From: Myxococcales bacterium
GTDB lineage: Bacteria; Myxococcota_A; UBA9160; JALSIO01
DNA: 14,619 nt
Assembly (NCBI GenBank): GCA_026989995.1
Contig: JALSIO010000555.1
Coordinates: 1-14,619, forward strand
Direction: 5' to 3'
A program made the translations under genes and the position numbers. Each line of letters starts with the position of its first letter. The first letter of the stretch is position 1. Below, in pieces: positions 5,501-14,595 of the stretch. The notes beneath the pieces were generated by a model, which saw only the letters and a program-made list of their open reading frames with translations, did no database searches and was not told the DNA's origin.

Positions 5501-7408
5501 GTGCTTCAGGTCGAGATCCACCGCGAGGGCCGGGCGCCGGAGATCCTCATCTTCGAGGAGATGCCGGTGGGGTTCGGCGCTTCGCCCGAAAACGAGCTCG
5601 TGCTCGAGGGGCCGGAGCTCTCGCTCTTCGAAGGCGAGCTCCGGCCCGCACCGGGCGGCGGGGTGGAGCTCCGCCCCCGGGGCGCCCGGTCGAGGCTGCG
5701 GATCCGGGGGGCGGACGGCACCGAAGAGCCCGCCTACGCGGGCCGCCGCCTCTCGCCGCGGGATCGCGTGTTGCTGCCGGGCATCGAACTCCGGGTCGAG
5801 GCCAAGGAGGAGGCGGCGGCGGAAGCCCCGCCCACCACCCAGCACACGGTTCCCGCGCGCGCGCGCTTCGCGGAGACCCGCCTGGCCCGGGCGAGCGAGC
5901 TCCGGCGCGAGCTCGAGAGCGACAGCCGGCGGCTGGGGCTGCTCCTCGATCTCGCCCGGGACCTGAACTCCCTGCACAGCCTCGAAGCGGTGCTGGCCCG
6001 CATCGCCCGGACCGTCTTCGACTCGCTGCCCCAGGCGACCCACTTCGCGATCTGCCAGCGGCGGCAGGACGGCGATTTCGCGGTGCGCTTCGCCTCCCAT
6101 CGGGACGGCTCGAGGCTTCCCCCCGACGCCTTCTCGGTCTCCCAGTCGATCCTCCGTCGGGCCGTGGACCGGCGAAGTGCACTGCTCTTCAGCCTGCTCG
6201 ACGCCGCCGGCTCGCCCACGGCGAGCGTGATCGCCAACGCCATCGCCTCCGCCCTCGCCGTGCCGCTCATGGGGGAGCGGGGCGAGCTCGGGGCCCTCTT
6301 GATCGACAACCGCTCCTCGCTCGAGCCCTTCGAGCGCCAGGATCTCGATTTCGCCCTGGTGCTGGCCCAGAGCGCCACCGCCGCGCTCGAGCGGGCGCAG
6401 TTCCAGGCGGACATCGAGCGCATGTTCGAGGGCTTCGTCGACGCGAGTGTGGCCGCGATCGAGTCCCGGGATCCGTCCACCAGCGGCCACTCGCGCCGGG
6501 TGGCGCGGCTTTCGGTGTGCCTGGCCGAGGCGGTACGGCAGCACGGCGGCCTCGGCGCTCCGGTCCGCGAGCTCGACACCGGGGCCTGCGTGGAGCTGGC
6601 CTACGCCGCGCTGCTGCACGACTTCGGCAAGGTGGGAGTCCGGGAGTGCGTGCTGCAGAAGGCCGAGAAGCTCTTTCCGGAGCAGCTCGAGCGGGTCCTC
6701 TCCCGCCTCGAGTTCGCTGCCGCGGTGGCCCGGGCCGAGGTCTTCGAACGCGCGCTCGGCGAGGTGGCCGCCGGACGGGTCTCGCCGGAGGCCGCGCGCT
6801 CGGAGGCGGAGGAGAAGCTCGCGGGGCTCCGCCGGGATCTGTTCACCGCCCAGGAGCTGGTCCGCACGGTGAGCCGGCAGAGCGGGATCGACGGAGTCCA
6901 GCGCCGCGCACTCGAGGCCCTGGCGCGTCGGGTCTTCGTGCGCCCCTGGGCGCTTCAGCCGGAGCGCCTGCTCCGCGACGAGGAGCTCGCATCGCTGTTC
7001 GTCGAGAGGGGCACCCTCACCCCCGAGCAGCGGGCCGAGATCGAGGCCCACGTGCAGCACGGCTACCGGGTGCTGGCGCAGATCCCCTGGCCGGAGGCGC
7101 TCCGTTCGGTTCCCGAGCTCGTGGAGCTCCACCACGAGAAACTCGACGGCAGCGGGTATCCCGAGCACCGGACGGCCGAGCAGATTCCGCTGCGCGCCCG
7201 GATCCTCACCGTCTGCGACATCTTCGACGCGGTGACGGCGGCCGACCGCCCCTACCGCTCGGCCCTCTCCCGGGAGTCCGGTCTCGCGCTGCTGCGTTCC
7301 CAGGCGGCGGCGGGGCAGCTCGACGAGCGGCTGGTGGCGCTCTTCGCGGAGGAGCGGATCTTCGAACGGCGGGTCGCCGACGTCCGGCTCCGGAGCCTGC
7401 TGGGCTGA
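5501..7408 (+). CDS. FHA-like/GAF/HD-GYP protein, probable cyclic-di-GMP phosphodiesterase
   Basis: This 635-residue cytosolic signalling protein starts at a GTG with GGGAG about 8 bases upstream. Residues 1-100 resemble a degenerate FHA domain (GFGASPENELVL, then SLFEGEL). A linker (about 100-145) leads into a GAF-like domain (about 145-300, with NAIASALAVPLM and GELGALLIDN). The C-terminus is HD-GYP: GHSRRVARL with H330, LLHDFGKVGV with H373/D374, H520, HHEKLDGSGYP with H544/H545 and GYP at 552-554, and CDIFDAVTAADRPYR at 572-585. All the metal-binding and GYP signature residues appear intact, so phosphodiesterase activity on cyclic di-GMP is expected. About 170 residues separate HD from HHE, roughly 110 more than usual; the extra part (about 392-505) is Ala/Arg/Glu-rich and helical. 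The GAF and FHA-like regions probably sense a ligand or a phosphoprotein. Confidence 0.92.
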   Translation: MLQVEIHREGRAPEILIFEEMPVGFGASPENELVLEGPELSLFEGELRPAPGGGVELRPRGARSRLRIRGADGTEEPAYAGRRLSPRDRVLLPGIELRVEAKEEAAAEAPPTTQHTVPARARFAETRLARASELRRELESDSRRLGLLLDLARDLNSLHSLEAVLARIARTVFDSLPQATHFAICQRRQDGDFAVRFASHRDGSRLPPDAFSVSQSILRRAVDRRSALLFSLLDAAGSPTASVIANAIASALAVPLMGERGELGALLIDNRSSLEPFERQDLDFALVLAQSATAALERAQFQADIERMFEGFVDASVAAIESRDPSTSGHSRRVARLSVCLAEAVRQHGGLGAPVRELDTGACVELAYAALLHDFGKVGVRECVLQKAEKLFPEQLERVLSRLEFAAAVARAEVFERALGEVAAGRVSPEAARSEAEEKLAGLRRDLFTAQELVRTVSRQSGIDGVQRRALEALARRVFVRPWALQPERLLRDEELASLFVERGTLTPEQRAEIEAHVQHGYRVLAQIPWPEALRSVPELVELHHEKLDGSGYPEHRTAEQIPLRARILTVCDIFDAVTAADRPYRSALSRESGLALLRSQAAAGQLDERLVALFAEERIFERRVADVRLRSLLG

Positions 7409-7425
7409 CGCCGGACCGGGGGAGA

Positions 7426-7446
7426 CCGGGGGCGCCCGGACCCCGG
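7426..7446. terminator. GC hairpin between convergent HD-GYP and flavoprotein genes
   Basis: CCGGGG (7426-7431) pairs with CCCCGG (7441-7446) around a 9-base loop. With a bulged A the stem extends by GAG/CTC. It lies in the 72-base gap between the stops at 7408 (plus) and 7481 (minus). There is no T run, so the terminator role rests on position. Confidence 0.35.
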
Positions 7447-7480
7447 CTCCGCGCAGCGGTTCCAAGGGGCTGCGGGCCGC

Positions 7481-8698
7481 TCAGGAGCCGGCCGCCGGGT
7501 CGTCCAGGACGCAGCGCGTCCCGCCGCGCTCCATCTCGATCACGCAGCGGTTGCAGTGGGTGCAGCGCGAGGCGGACGCCTCCCCGCGGCGCATGCGCTC
7601 GGGGAGGTCCGGATCGGCGATGAGCGCCCGACCGAGGGCCACGAAGTCGAAGCCCTCGGCCCGCGCCTGCTCCATGCTGGCCCGGGTGGAGAGGCCGCCG
7701 AGCAGCATCAGGGGGAGCCGCAGGGCGGCGCGGAAGCGGCGCGCCTGGGGCAGGAAGAAGGCCTCCTCGTAGGGCCAGGCGCGCAGCATGCGGGGGGCGA
7801 GCAGCCGCATGCCGAGCCGGCGCACCAGGCTGCGCTCTCCCGCGAGCATCTCCCGCAGCGGGACCTCGCCCCGCATGAGGAACATGGGCGTGCGTGTGGT
7901 GTGGCCGCCGGTGAGCTGGATCGCGTCCACGCTCCCGTCAGACTCGATCCAGCGCGCGATCTCGAGGCTGTCCTCGACTTCGAGGCCGCCGGCGAAGCCA
8001 TCCTCCATGTTGAGCTTGGTCGTCACCGCCAGCCGCCCGCGGGTTGCGTCCCGAACCGCCCGGAGCACTTCGCGGGGGAACCGGGCGCGCCCCGCGAGCG
8101 AGCCCCCGAAGCGGTCGCCGCGGCGGTTGTGGTGGGGGCTCAGGAACTGGGAGAGCAGGTAGCCGTGGCCCAGGTGGACCTCCACCGCGTCGAAGCCGGC
8201 CTCGGCGGCGAGCCCGGCGGCGGCGGCGAAGTCCGCGCGGATCCGCGCCAGGTCGTCCTCGGTCGCGGCCCGGGAGAAGGTCCCGGCGTAGGGACTGAAC
8301 ATCCGGCTCGGTCCCACGGGCCGCGCCCCCGCGGCCCGCGGATTGGCGAACCATCCGGCATGGCCGAGCTGGATGCCCGCGGCTGCGCCTTCGCCGTGCA
8401 CCGCCTCGGTGAAGCTCCGGAGGCCGGGCAGGGCCTCGGGCCGCATCAGCATCTGGTGGCGGAAGGTCCGCCCCTCGGGTGACACCGAGCAGTAGGCGAG
8501 GGTGGTCATGCCCACGCCCCCCGCGGCGATCCGCCGGTGCCACGCGACGAGCGCGTCGGTCACCAGACCCTGGCGCGAGAGACCCTCGTTGGTGGCGCTC
8601 TTGACCAGCCGGTTGCGCAGCCGCACCGGGCCGAGCTCGGCCGGCTCGAAGAGGACGCTCTCCCGGCGTTCGGGTTCGCCGTGAACTCCCTGGGCCAT
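7481..8698 (-). CDS. Old-Yellow-Enzyme-family NADH:flavin oxidoreductase, single FMN domain
   Basis: This 405-residue protein is a TIM-barrel FMN enzyme of the OYE/2,4-dienoyl-CoA-reductase branch. Seen: LFEPAELGPVRLRNRLVKS at the N-terminus (16-34), QLGHAG (110-115), VEVHLGHGYLLSQFLSP with H175/H178 (173-188), DRFGGSLAGRARF (195-207), LLGGLST (332-338) and VALGRALIADPDLP (353-366), the phosphate-binding end of the barrel. The C-terminus carries C379-x2-C382-x2-C385-x10-C396, resembling the iron-sulfur cluster ligands of dienoyl-CoA reductase. The second, FAD/NAD-binding half of that enzyme is absent. It probably reduces an activated C=C bond, perhaps of an enoyl or dienoyl substrate. It starts 27 bases after the acyl-CoA dehydrogenase stop, with GGGAGG about 13 bases before the ATG, so it is probably the last gene of the hemN-dehydrogenase transcript. 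Confidence 0.92.
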   Translation of the reverse strand: MAQGVHGEPERRESVLFEPAELGPVRLRNRLVKSATNEGLSRQGLVTDALVAWHRRIAAGGVGMTTLAYCSVSPEGRTFRHQMLMRPEALPGLRSFTEAVHGEGAAAGIQLGHAGWFANPRAAGARPVGPSRMFSPYAGTFSRAATEDDLARIRADFAAAAGLAAEAGFDAVEVHLGHGYLLSQFLSPHHNRRGDRFGGSLAGRARFPREVLRAVRDATRGRLAVTTKLNMEDGFAGGLEVEDSLEIARWIESDGSVDAIQLTGGHTTRTPMFLMRGEVPLREMLAGERSLVRRLGMRLLAPRMLRAWPYEEAFFLPQARRFRAALRLPLMLLGGLSTRASMEQARAEGFDFVALGRALIADPDLPERMRRGEASASRCTHCNRCVIEMERGGTRCVLDDPAAGS

Positions 8699-8725
8699 GG
8701 TGCCTTGTCGCCTCCCGCTCCGGCG

Positions 8726-9952
<1,227 letters not shown>

Positions 9953-10026
9953 GGGTGCCTCCTCGGGATGGGTGGTGGGATTCTCGCCGGCAGCGCCGCG
10001 CCGGTCAACGCCTCCCGAGGGTGCCC

Positions 10027-11427
10027 TCAGACCGTGCGGCTGAAAAGCGGCCGCTCGCCCTCCCGCTGCCGCGGGAGATAGGCGTCGAAGACCATGGCCA
10101 CGTTCCGCACCAGGAGGCGGCCGGGGGGCTCGAGGATCACGCTGCCGTCGGGCTCGACGCGCACGAGGCCGTCGCGCTCCATGGGCTCGAGGCGGGCGAG
10201 CTCCTCGGCGAAGCGCTCGCGCAGGGGCGAGCCGAAGCGCGCCTCGAAGTCCGCGGCGGAGAGCTCGCCCCGGCACATGATCCCGGAGATGGCGAAGCCC
10301 CGCTCGCGGTCGTCGCGGGAGAGGGCGTGGCCGCGGAAGGTGGCGAGCCCCTGCTCCTCCACGGCCCGGCCCCAGGCCTCGAGGTCGCGGTGGGACTGCG
10401 CGAAGCAGGCGGAGACCTCGGAGATGGCGCTCGGGCCGAAGGCGACTAGCTCGGCGCCGGCGTGGGTGGTGTAGCCCATGAAGTTGCGCCGCAGCGTGCC
10501 CTCGTCGAGGGCCCGGGAGAGGGAATCTTCCGGCAGGGCGAAGTGGTCCATGCCGATGTGGCGGTAGCCGGCCTCGAGCAGCCGCCTCAGGGCGAGCAGG
10601 AAGATGGCGAGGCGGCGGGGCGGGCTCGGGAGATCCTTCCGTTCGAAGCCCCGCTGCTGCTTGGCGACCCAGGTGACGTGGGCGTAGGCGTAGAGCGCGA
10701 TCCGGTCCGGGCGCATGGCGAGAACCGCGTCGAGGGTGCGGTCGAAGGAGGCCTCGGTCTGGAAGGGCAGGCCGTAGATCAGGTCGAAGCCCACGCTCAG
10801 GAATCCGCGCTCCCGGGCCGCGTCGACGAGTGCCGCCGTCTGTTCCGCCGGCTGGATGCGGTGGATGGCCTGCTGCACGCGGGGGTCGATGTCCTGGACA
10901 CCGAGGGAGATCCGGTTCATGCCGCAGCGCTCGAGGGCGAGGAGGTGCTCGCGGGTGGTCACCCGCGGGTCGACCTCGATCGAGATCTCGGCGTCCGCAC
11001 CCGGCGGGAAGCTCTCGGCCAGCGAGCCGAAGAGGGCTTCGATCTGCTCCGGACTGAGGTGGGTGGGAGTGCCGCCCCCCCAGTGGATCTGGGACACCCG
11101 GAGCCGCTCGGGCAGGAGCCTGCGCACCGACCGGATCTCCCGCTGCACCCGGTCGAGCCACCGCGCGGGGCGCTCGGGATCGCGGGTGATGACGCGGTTG
11201 CAGGCGCAGAAGTGACAGAGGCTGCGGCAGAAGGGCACGTGCACGTACACCGAGAGCTCGGCTCCGGATTCGATGCGCCCGAGGGCCTCGCGGAAGGCCT
11301 CGGGTCCGAACTCCTCGGTCCAGGTGGGGGCGGTGGGATAGGAGGTGTAGCGGGGCCCGGCGGTCTCGTATCGCGGGAGGAGCACCTCGAGCCGGGCGAG
11401 GTCGAGCGGCGGCGGGCCATGGGCCAT
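10027..11427 (-). CDS. hemN: Oxygen-independent coproporphyrinogen III oxidase
   Basis: This 466-residue radical-SAM enzyme oxidatively decarboxylates coproporphyrinogen III to protoporphyrinogen IX without oxygen, in haem synthesis. Seen: the HemN hallmark GPRYTSYPTAPTW (24-36), the cluster motif C67-x3-C71-x2-C74-x-C76 inside VPFCRSLCHFCACN, GGGTPTHL (117-124), EVDPR (151-155), NRISLGVQD (171-179), DLIYGLPFQT (215-224) and RNFMGYTTHAG (314-324; usually RNFQGYTT). The intact C-x3-C-x2-C-x-C motif and the RNFxGYTT segment separate true HemN from the related HemW-type proteins. The length matches the family (about 455-470). The ATG at 11427 has only a weak purine site (GAGCGAGA) upstream. It is the first gene of a probable transcript with the acyl-CoA dehydrogenase and OYE-type genes, an unusual partnership for hemN. 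The enzyme implies haem synthesis at low oxygen. Confidence 0.95.
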   Translation of the reverse strand: MAHGPPPLDLARLEVLLPRYETAGPRYTSYPTAPTWTEEFGPEAFREALGRIESGAELSVYVHVPFCRSLCHFCACNRVITRDPERPARWLDRVQREIRSVRRLLPERLRVSQIHWGGGTPTHLSPEQIEALFGSLAESFPPGADAEISIEVDPRVTTREHLLALERCGMNRISLGVQDIDPRVQQAIHRIQPAEQTAALVDAARERGFLSVGFDLIYGLPFQTEASFDRTLDAVLAMRPDRIALYAYAHVTWVAKQQRGFERKDLPSPPRRLAIFLLALRRLLEAGYRHIGMDHFALPEDSLSRALDEGTLRRNFMGYTTHAGAELVAFGPSAISEVSACFAQSHRDLEAWGRAVEEQGLATFRGHALSRDDRERGFAISGIMCRGELSAADFEARFGSPLRERFAEELARLEPMERDGLVRVEPDGSVILEPPGRLLVRNVAMVFDAYLPRQREGERPLFSRTV

Positions 11428-11508
11428 GGAGGGTCTCGCTCTCGGCGCTGCCGGGGGTGGCGTCTCGCCCGGCGCCACGCGCGGCCGGGCAGCGCCCCGG
11501 AAGCCTAG

Positions 11509-11521
11509 CGGTCCGGGACCG
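11509..11521. repeat. 13-base inverted repeat in hemN/sulfotransferase divergent region
   Basis: CGGTCC and GGACCG flank a single central G. The site lies 82 bases upstream of the hemN start and 130 bases upstream of the sulfotransferase start. It could be a short operator, but GC-rich inverted repeats of this size arise by chance fairly often here. Confidence 0.3.
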
Positions 11522-11579
11522 GGGACGCGGCCGGTCGGGACGGGTCCGTCCGAGACCGGCGCACTATCCTGCCCGCGCG

Positions 11580-11607
11580 GCGATCGGCGATCGGCGGTGG
11601 GCGGTGG
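11580..11607. repeat. Heptamer tandem repeat, GCGATCG x2 then GCGGTGG x2
   Basis: Four consecutive 7-base units occur here: GCGATCG (11580-11586, 11587-11593) and GCGGTGG (11594-11600, 11601-11607). The two kinds share GCG--G at matching positions, so the block looks like a 7-base unit that was duplicated and then diverged. It lies 44 bases before the sulfotransferase start, in its leader or promoter. Confidence 0.6.
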
Positions 11608-11650
11608 GGCGCTTCGCCCCGGCCGGCGTGCGCCGCGGGAGGGTGCCTTC

Positions 11651-12655
11651 ATGGATCGCTTCGTGGTGGGGACCGGCCGCTGCGGCTCGACCCTGCTTTC
11701 CACCATGCTCGGTGAGCACCCGGAGGTGCTCTCGGTCTTCGAGCTCTTCAACGGACTCGACGTGACCCGCCGCTTCGATCCGGGCCCGGTACCCGGGGAG
11801 GGGTTCGCGGAGCTGCTCGCCGCCGACCAGCCCTTCATCGACGCGGTGGTGGCCCGGGGCTACCAGCCCCCGGAGGTCACCTACCCCTTCGAGCGGGGCC
11901 GCTACCGCCGGGGGGAGGCGATGCCGTGGGTGCTCGTGAGCTGCCTCCCCCGCTTCGGCGACGATCCCGACGCCCTCTTCGACGAGGTGATGGACTTCTG
12001 CCGGACGCTTCCGCCGCAGCCCATGGCCGACCACTACCGGAGCCTCTTCGCCTGGCTCGGGCGGCGGCTCGGGCGGCCGCACTTCATCGAGCGGTCCGGA
12101 TCCTCGATCGAATATCTGGGCGCGCTCCGGCAGGCCTTTCCGGACGCGCGCTTCGTGCACCTGCACCGCTCGGGGCCCGAAGTCGCGCTCTCGATGCACG
12201 CCTTCCCGGCCTACCGGCTGCCGGTGGCGCTGCTCTACGCGGACGAGTTCGGCATCGAGCGCCCGGCGCTCGAGGAGTTCCACCGGCCGCCGCGCGTGGG
12301 CGACCGGATCTCGCGGATCCTCGCCGAGCCCCCGCCGCCCGAGGTCTTCGGCCGGTACTGGAACGACCAGATCCACCGCGGGCTCGACGGGGCGCGCGGG
12401 CTCGGCGGCGACCGGCTGCTCGAGGTCCGCTTCGAGGACCTCGTGCGCCGCCCCGCGGAGGAGCTCGGGCGAATCGCGGAGTTCTTCGAGCTGCCCGATC
12501 CCGGGGGCGCCTGGGTGGAGCGCGCGGCGGCCCGCGTACGCGGGGTTCCGCGGCTGCGGCTTCCGGAGCTCTCGGGCCCGGCGCGGGCGCGCCTGCTCGG
12601 CGCGTGCCGCACCGGCATGGAGCGGCTCGGCCAGGAGATTCCGGAATCCGGCTAG
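11651..12655 (+). CDS. PAPS-dependent sulfotransferase family protein
   Basis: This 334-residue protein begins directly with the 5'-phosphosulfate-binding loop FVVGTGRCGSTLLSTML (residues 4-20), followed by EHPEVLSVFELF (22-33), as in bacterial members of the sulfotransferase family. The 3'-phosphate site is likely RFVHLHRSGPEVALSM (167-182), with Arg173/Ser174. EVRFEDLVRRPAEELGRIAEFFEL (from 258) is the usual family C-terminal segment. There is no signal peptide or membrane segment, so a cytosolic enzyme transferring sulfate from PAPS to a hydroxyl or amine of a small molecule or lipid is expected. The acceptor is not predictable. The ATG has GGGAGGG 7 bases upstream. It is a single gene divergent from hemN; its TAG overlaps the stop of the convergent gene in a shared CTAG. 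Confidence 0.88.
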   Translation: MDRFVVGTGRCGSTLLSTMLGEHPEVLSVFELFNGLDVTRRFDPGPVPGEGFAELLAADQPFIDAVVARGYQPPEVTYPFERGRYRRGEAMPWVLVSCLPRFGDDPDALFDEVMDFCRTLPPQPMADHYRSLFAWLGRRLGRPHFIERSGSSIEYLGALRQAFPDARFVHLHRSGPEVALSMHAFPAYRLPVALLYADEFGIERPALEEFHRPPRVGDRISRILAEPPPPEVFGRYWNDQIHRGLDGARGLGGDRLLEVRFEDLVRRPAEELGRIAEFFELPDPGGAWVERAAARVRGVPRLRLPELSGPARARLLGACRTGMERLGQEIPESG

Positions 12656-13173
12656 GCGGGAGGGCCGCCCGGCGGCGCCGCCTCCCCGCGCGGCTCGAGC
12701 CGGAAGATCCAGAGCGCCTCGGGGCCCGGGTCCTCCCCGAGGCCGTACTTCTCGCCGAGTGCCCGCACCACCCGGTCGCGTTCTCCCGGATCCTCCACCC
12801 GCTCGAGCCGGACGGGATGGCGGCGCACGGCGACCCGCAGGAGGGCCCGGCCGTCCGCGAGGGCCTGGCGGGGCCACTGCTTCCACAGGGGGACGGTCAT
12901 GAAGCCGGCGGGGATGTAGGCGCGGCCGCCGCTGACCACCACCCAGGTGGTGCGGGAGCGCGGGGGCTCGAGGAGCTGGAGCTCCACCGTCTCGACCTCG
13001 CGCAGGAAGGACCAGTCCTCGGGGGGCGGGACGAGCTCTCCCGCGACCAGCGCCCCCCCGGCGAGGGGCCCGAGGGGCCCGTCCGAAGACCGCGCGGCGA
13101 TCCAGAGGACGCCGAGCCCGAGCGCCGCCACGAGCACCAGGGCGGCGAGCATCCGGAGGATTCCTCGCGCCAT
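12652..13173 (-). CDS. Membrane-anchored protein of unknown function, possible split-barrel fold
   Basis: This 173-residue protein has one N-terminal hydrophobic segment (residues 7-27, LRMLAALVLVAALGLGVLWIA) with MAR before it. It is probably a membrane anchor or uncleaved signal; there is no lipobox Cys. The rest is a soluble domain: VETVELQLLEP (60-70), SRTTWVVVSGGRAYIPAG (73-90), WKQWPRQALADGRALLRVAV (97-116) and VEDPGERDRVVRALGEKYG (126-144). This order, strand-strand-'WxxWP'-strand-'DPxER...KYG', resembles the flavin-reductase-like split-barrel proteins (pyridoxamine-oxidase or deazaflavin type), but I cannot confirm that family. The ATG has GGGAGG 6 bases upstream. It lies 90 bases downstream of the CoA-transferase on the same strand, so it may be co-transcribed with it. 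Its stop is shared with the convergent sulfotransferase. Confidence 0.85.
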   Translation of the reverse strand: MARGILRMLAALVLVAALGLGVLWIAARSSDGPLGPLAGGALVAGELVPPPEDWSFLREVETVELQLLEPPRSRTTWVVVSGGRAYIPAGFMTVPLWKQWPRQALADGRALLRVAVRRHPVRLERVEDPGERDRVVRALGEKYGLGEDPGPEALWIFRLEPRGEAAPPGGPPA

Positions 13174-13263
13174 GGGGGCCCTCCCGCGGCGGAGGGTAGC
13201 CCGGGTGGCCGCCGGGGCGCGGGCCTTTCGGGAGGCCCCGGCCGGGTCCCGCCGGTCCGGTGC

Positions 13264-14520
13264 TCAGGCGTCTTCGTCGCGCGTCCGGCCGAGGGCCCCC
13301 GCCGCCCGGAGGCGGGCGATCCGCTCCTCGTCGTAGCCGAGCACCCGCCGGAGCACCTCCTCGCTGTGCTGGCCCACCTCCGGTGCCCGGGTGGGACGCG
13401 GAAGCTCCTCCCCCTCGAACTTGACCGGGAAGGGGAGCTGGTCGGCGCCGAGCTCGGAGGCCGGCAGCCAGGGGAAGCGGTGCTGGAACTGGGGGTCGTC
13501 GGCGATGGTCTTCGGGGTGTTGACGGGCGCGATCGGGGTGTTCACCTCGGTCCCGAAGGCGACCCACTCGGCTGTCGTCCGGGTGCGGAAGATCTCGACC
13601 AGCTCCCGCTGGAGCTCGCGGTTGCCGCGGGCGTGGTCGGCGTAGCGGGAGCCCGGCCAGCGCTCGAAGAGATCCGGGCGCCCCACGCCCTCGCAGAAGT
13701 TCTTCCAGAAGGCCTGCTCGGAGGCCATGAAGAGCACGAATCCGTCCTTCGACTCGTAGATCTGGTACCGCACCCCTCCCCGCATCCCGGCGGTTCCGGG
13801 CTCCCGCCGCTCGTAGTTGTCGGCCTTGTTTCCGGTGACCTCGCTTTCCGGCCGCTCGTAGGCCTTCCAGGACTCGCTCCGGTACCAGTCCATGTAGGCC
13901 GCGGCGTCGGACTGGCCGATCTCGATGGCGCACCCCTCTCCGGTCTCGCGGGCCCGGATCACGGCAGCCAGGATGGCGAGGGCGCCGAAGAGCGGGCCCG
14001 CGTGCATCCCGATGGAGGGGTGCTCGGGAATCGACCAGAAACCCTCGTCGTCCCGCTCGGGCTTCACGAGGCCGGCCCAGGTGTCGAAGGCGATCCCGTG
14101 CGCGGGGAGGTCCTTGTACGGTCCGGTGGCCCCATAGCCCGAGATGTTGCAGAACACGATCCGCGGATTGACCTCGCGGAGCTTCTCGTAGCCGAGCCCC
14201 CGCCGCGCCAGCGAGCCCGGCCGCATGGCCTCCACCACCACGTCCGCACCGCGGACGAGGTCGAGGTACACCTCGACCGCCTCGGGCTTCTTCAGGTCGA
14301 GGACGAGGCTTCTCTTGCCCCGGTGGATGTGGAGATGCAGCAGCGAGACGCCCTCCACGATGGGCCAGGTCATCTCCCGGATGTAGTCGCCCGAGGGTGA
14401 CTCGACCTTGATGACCTCGGCGCCGAGGTCGGCGAGGTGGGTGGTGACCGCTCCCGGCCCGAGCAGCGAGCTCTCGATGACGCGAAGGCCGGCGAGGGGG
14501 GCGCTTTGCGGGGGACTCAC
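13264..14520 (-). CDS. CaiB/BaiF-family (family III) CoA-transferase-like protein
   Basis: This 418-residue protein has the family III CoA-transferase architecture: LRVIESSLLGPGAVTTHLADLGAEVIKVE (12-40), HRGKRSLVLDL (66-76), the ADVVVE strand (92-97), ISGYGATGPYKD (126-137), AGPLFGALAILAAVIRARETGEG (from 174), APVNTPKTIADDPQF (331-345) and VGQHSEEVL (382-390). Members move CoA between carboxylic acids, or act as acyl-CoA racemases. Aligned by eye on GALAILAAV, the usual catalytic Asp (D-x2-GG) is replaced: MHAGP has Met172, with His173 next to it. A different catalytic residue or a non-transferase activity is therefore possible. It begins at a GTG with GGGAGGAG about 9 bases upstream. The gene for the membrane-anchored protein follows 90 bases later. 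An AT-rich operator-like site lies about 50 bases upstream. Confidence 0.92.
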   Translation of the reverse strand: MSPPQSAPLAGLRVIESSLLGPGAVTTHLADLGAEVIKVESPSGDYIREMTWPIVEGVSLLHLHIHRGKRSLVLDLKKPEAVEVYLDLVRGADVVVEAMRPGSLARRGLGYEKLREVNPRIVFCNISGYGATGPYKDLPAHGIAFDTWAGLVKPERDDEGFWSIPEHPSIGMHAGPLFGALAILAAVIRARETGEGCAIEIGQSDAAAYMDWYRSESWKAYERPESEVTGNKADNYERREPGTAGMRGGVRYQIYESKDGFVLFMASEQAFWKNFCEGVGRPDLFERWPGSRYADHARGNRELQRELVEIFRTRTTAEWVAFGTEVNTPIAPVNTPKTIADDPQFQHRFPWLPASELGADQLPFPVKFEGEELPRPTRAPEVGQHSEEVLRRVLGYDEERIARLRAAGALGRTRDEDA

Positions 14521-14571
14521 GGCGGGCTTCTCCTCCCCGCCCGGTTCGGTGGCAGGGGCCGGGCGTGGGAA

Positions 14572-14595
14572 ATAACATAACGAGACGTATCGTAT
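14572..14595. promoter_or_regulatory. AT-rich repeat site, probable promoter/operator upstream of CoA-transferase
   Basis: This is a markedly AT-rich spot in the window. It reads ATAAC ATAAC, GAGA, CGTAT CGTAT, so two direct pentamer pairs are arranged as an imperfect inverted repeat (ATAxxATA against TATxxTAT) about a GAGA centre. That layout is typical of operators for dimeric, TetR-like repressors. Read toward the CoA-transferase it gives GTTATGTTAT, a plausible -10 region about 50 bases before the GTG start. Read the other way, TATCGTAT could serve a gene entering the right edge (ATG at 14611). Both uses are inferred. Confidence 0.5.

Noticed and set aside
4915..7623. A 902-codon plus-strand open frame
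   Set aside because: It spans the DoxX-like gene antisense and the HD-GYP gene in a wrong frame. The product is Gly/Arg/Pro-rich and has no family features.
11565..11570. TATCCT as a -10 box for the sulfotransferase
   Set aside because: Four of six matches but no partner -35 element about 17 bases upstream, so it is too weak to list as a feature.
11926..14400. An 824-codon plus-strand open frame
   Set aside because: It is an out-of-frame shadow of the sulfotransferase that continues antisense through two minus-strand genes with clear starts and ribosome sites.
11564..14578. A 1004-codon minus-strand open frame
   Set aside because: It is the wrong frame for the CoA-transferase and the membrane-anchored protein, and antisense to the sulfotransferase. 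The sequence is low-complexity Arg/Pro/Gly.
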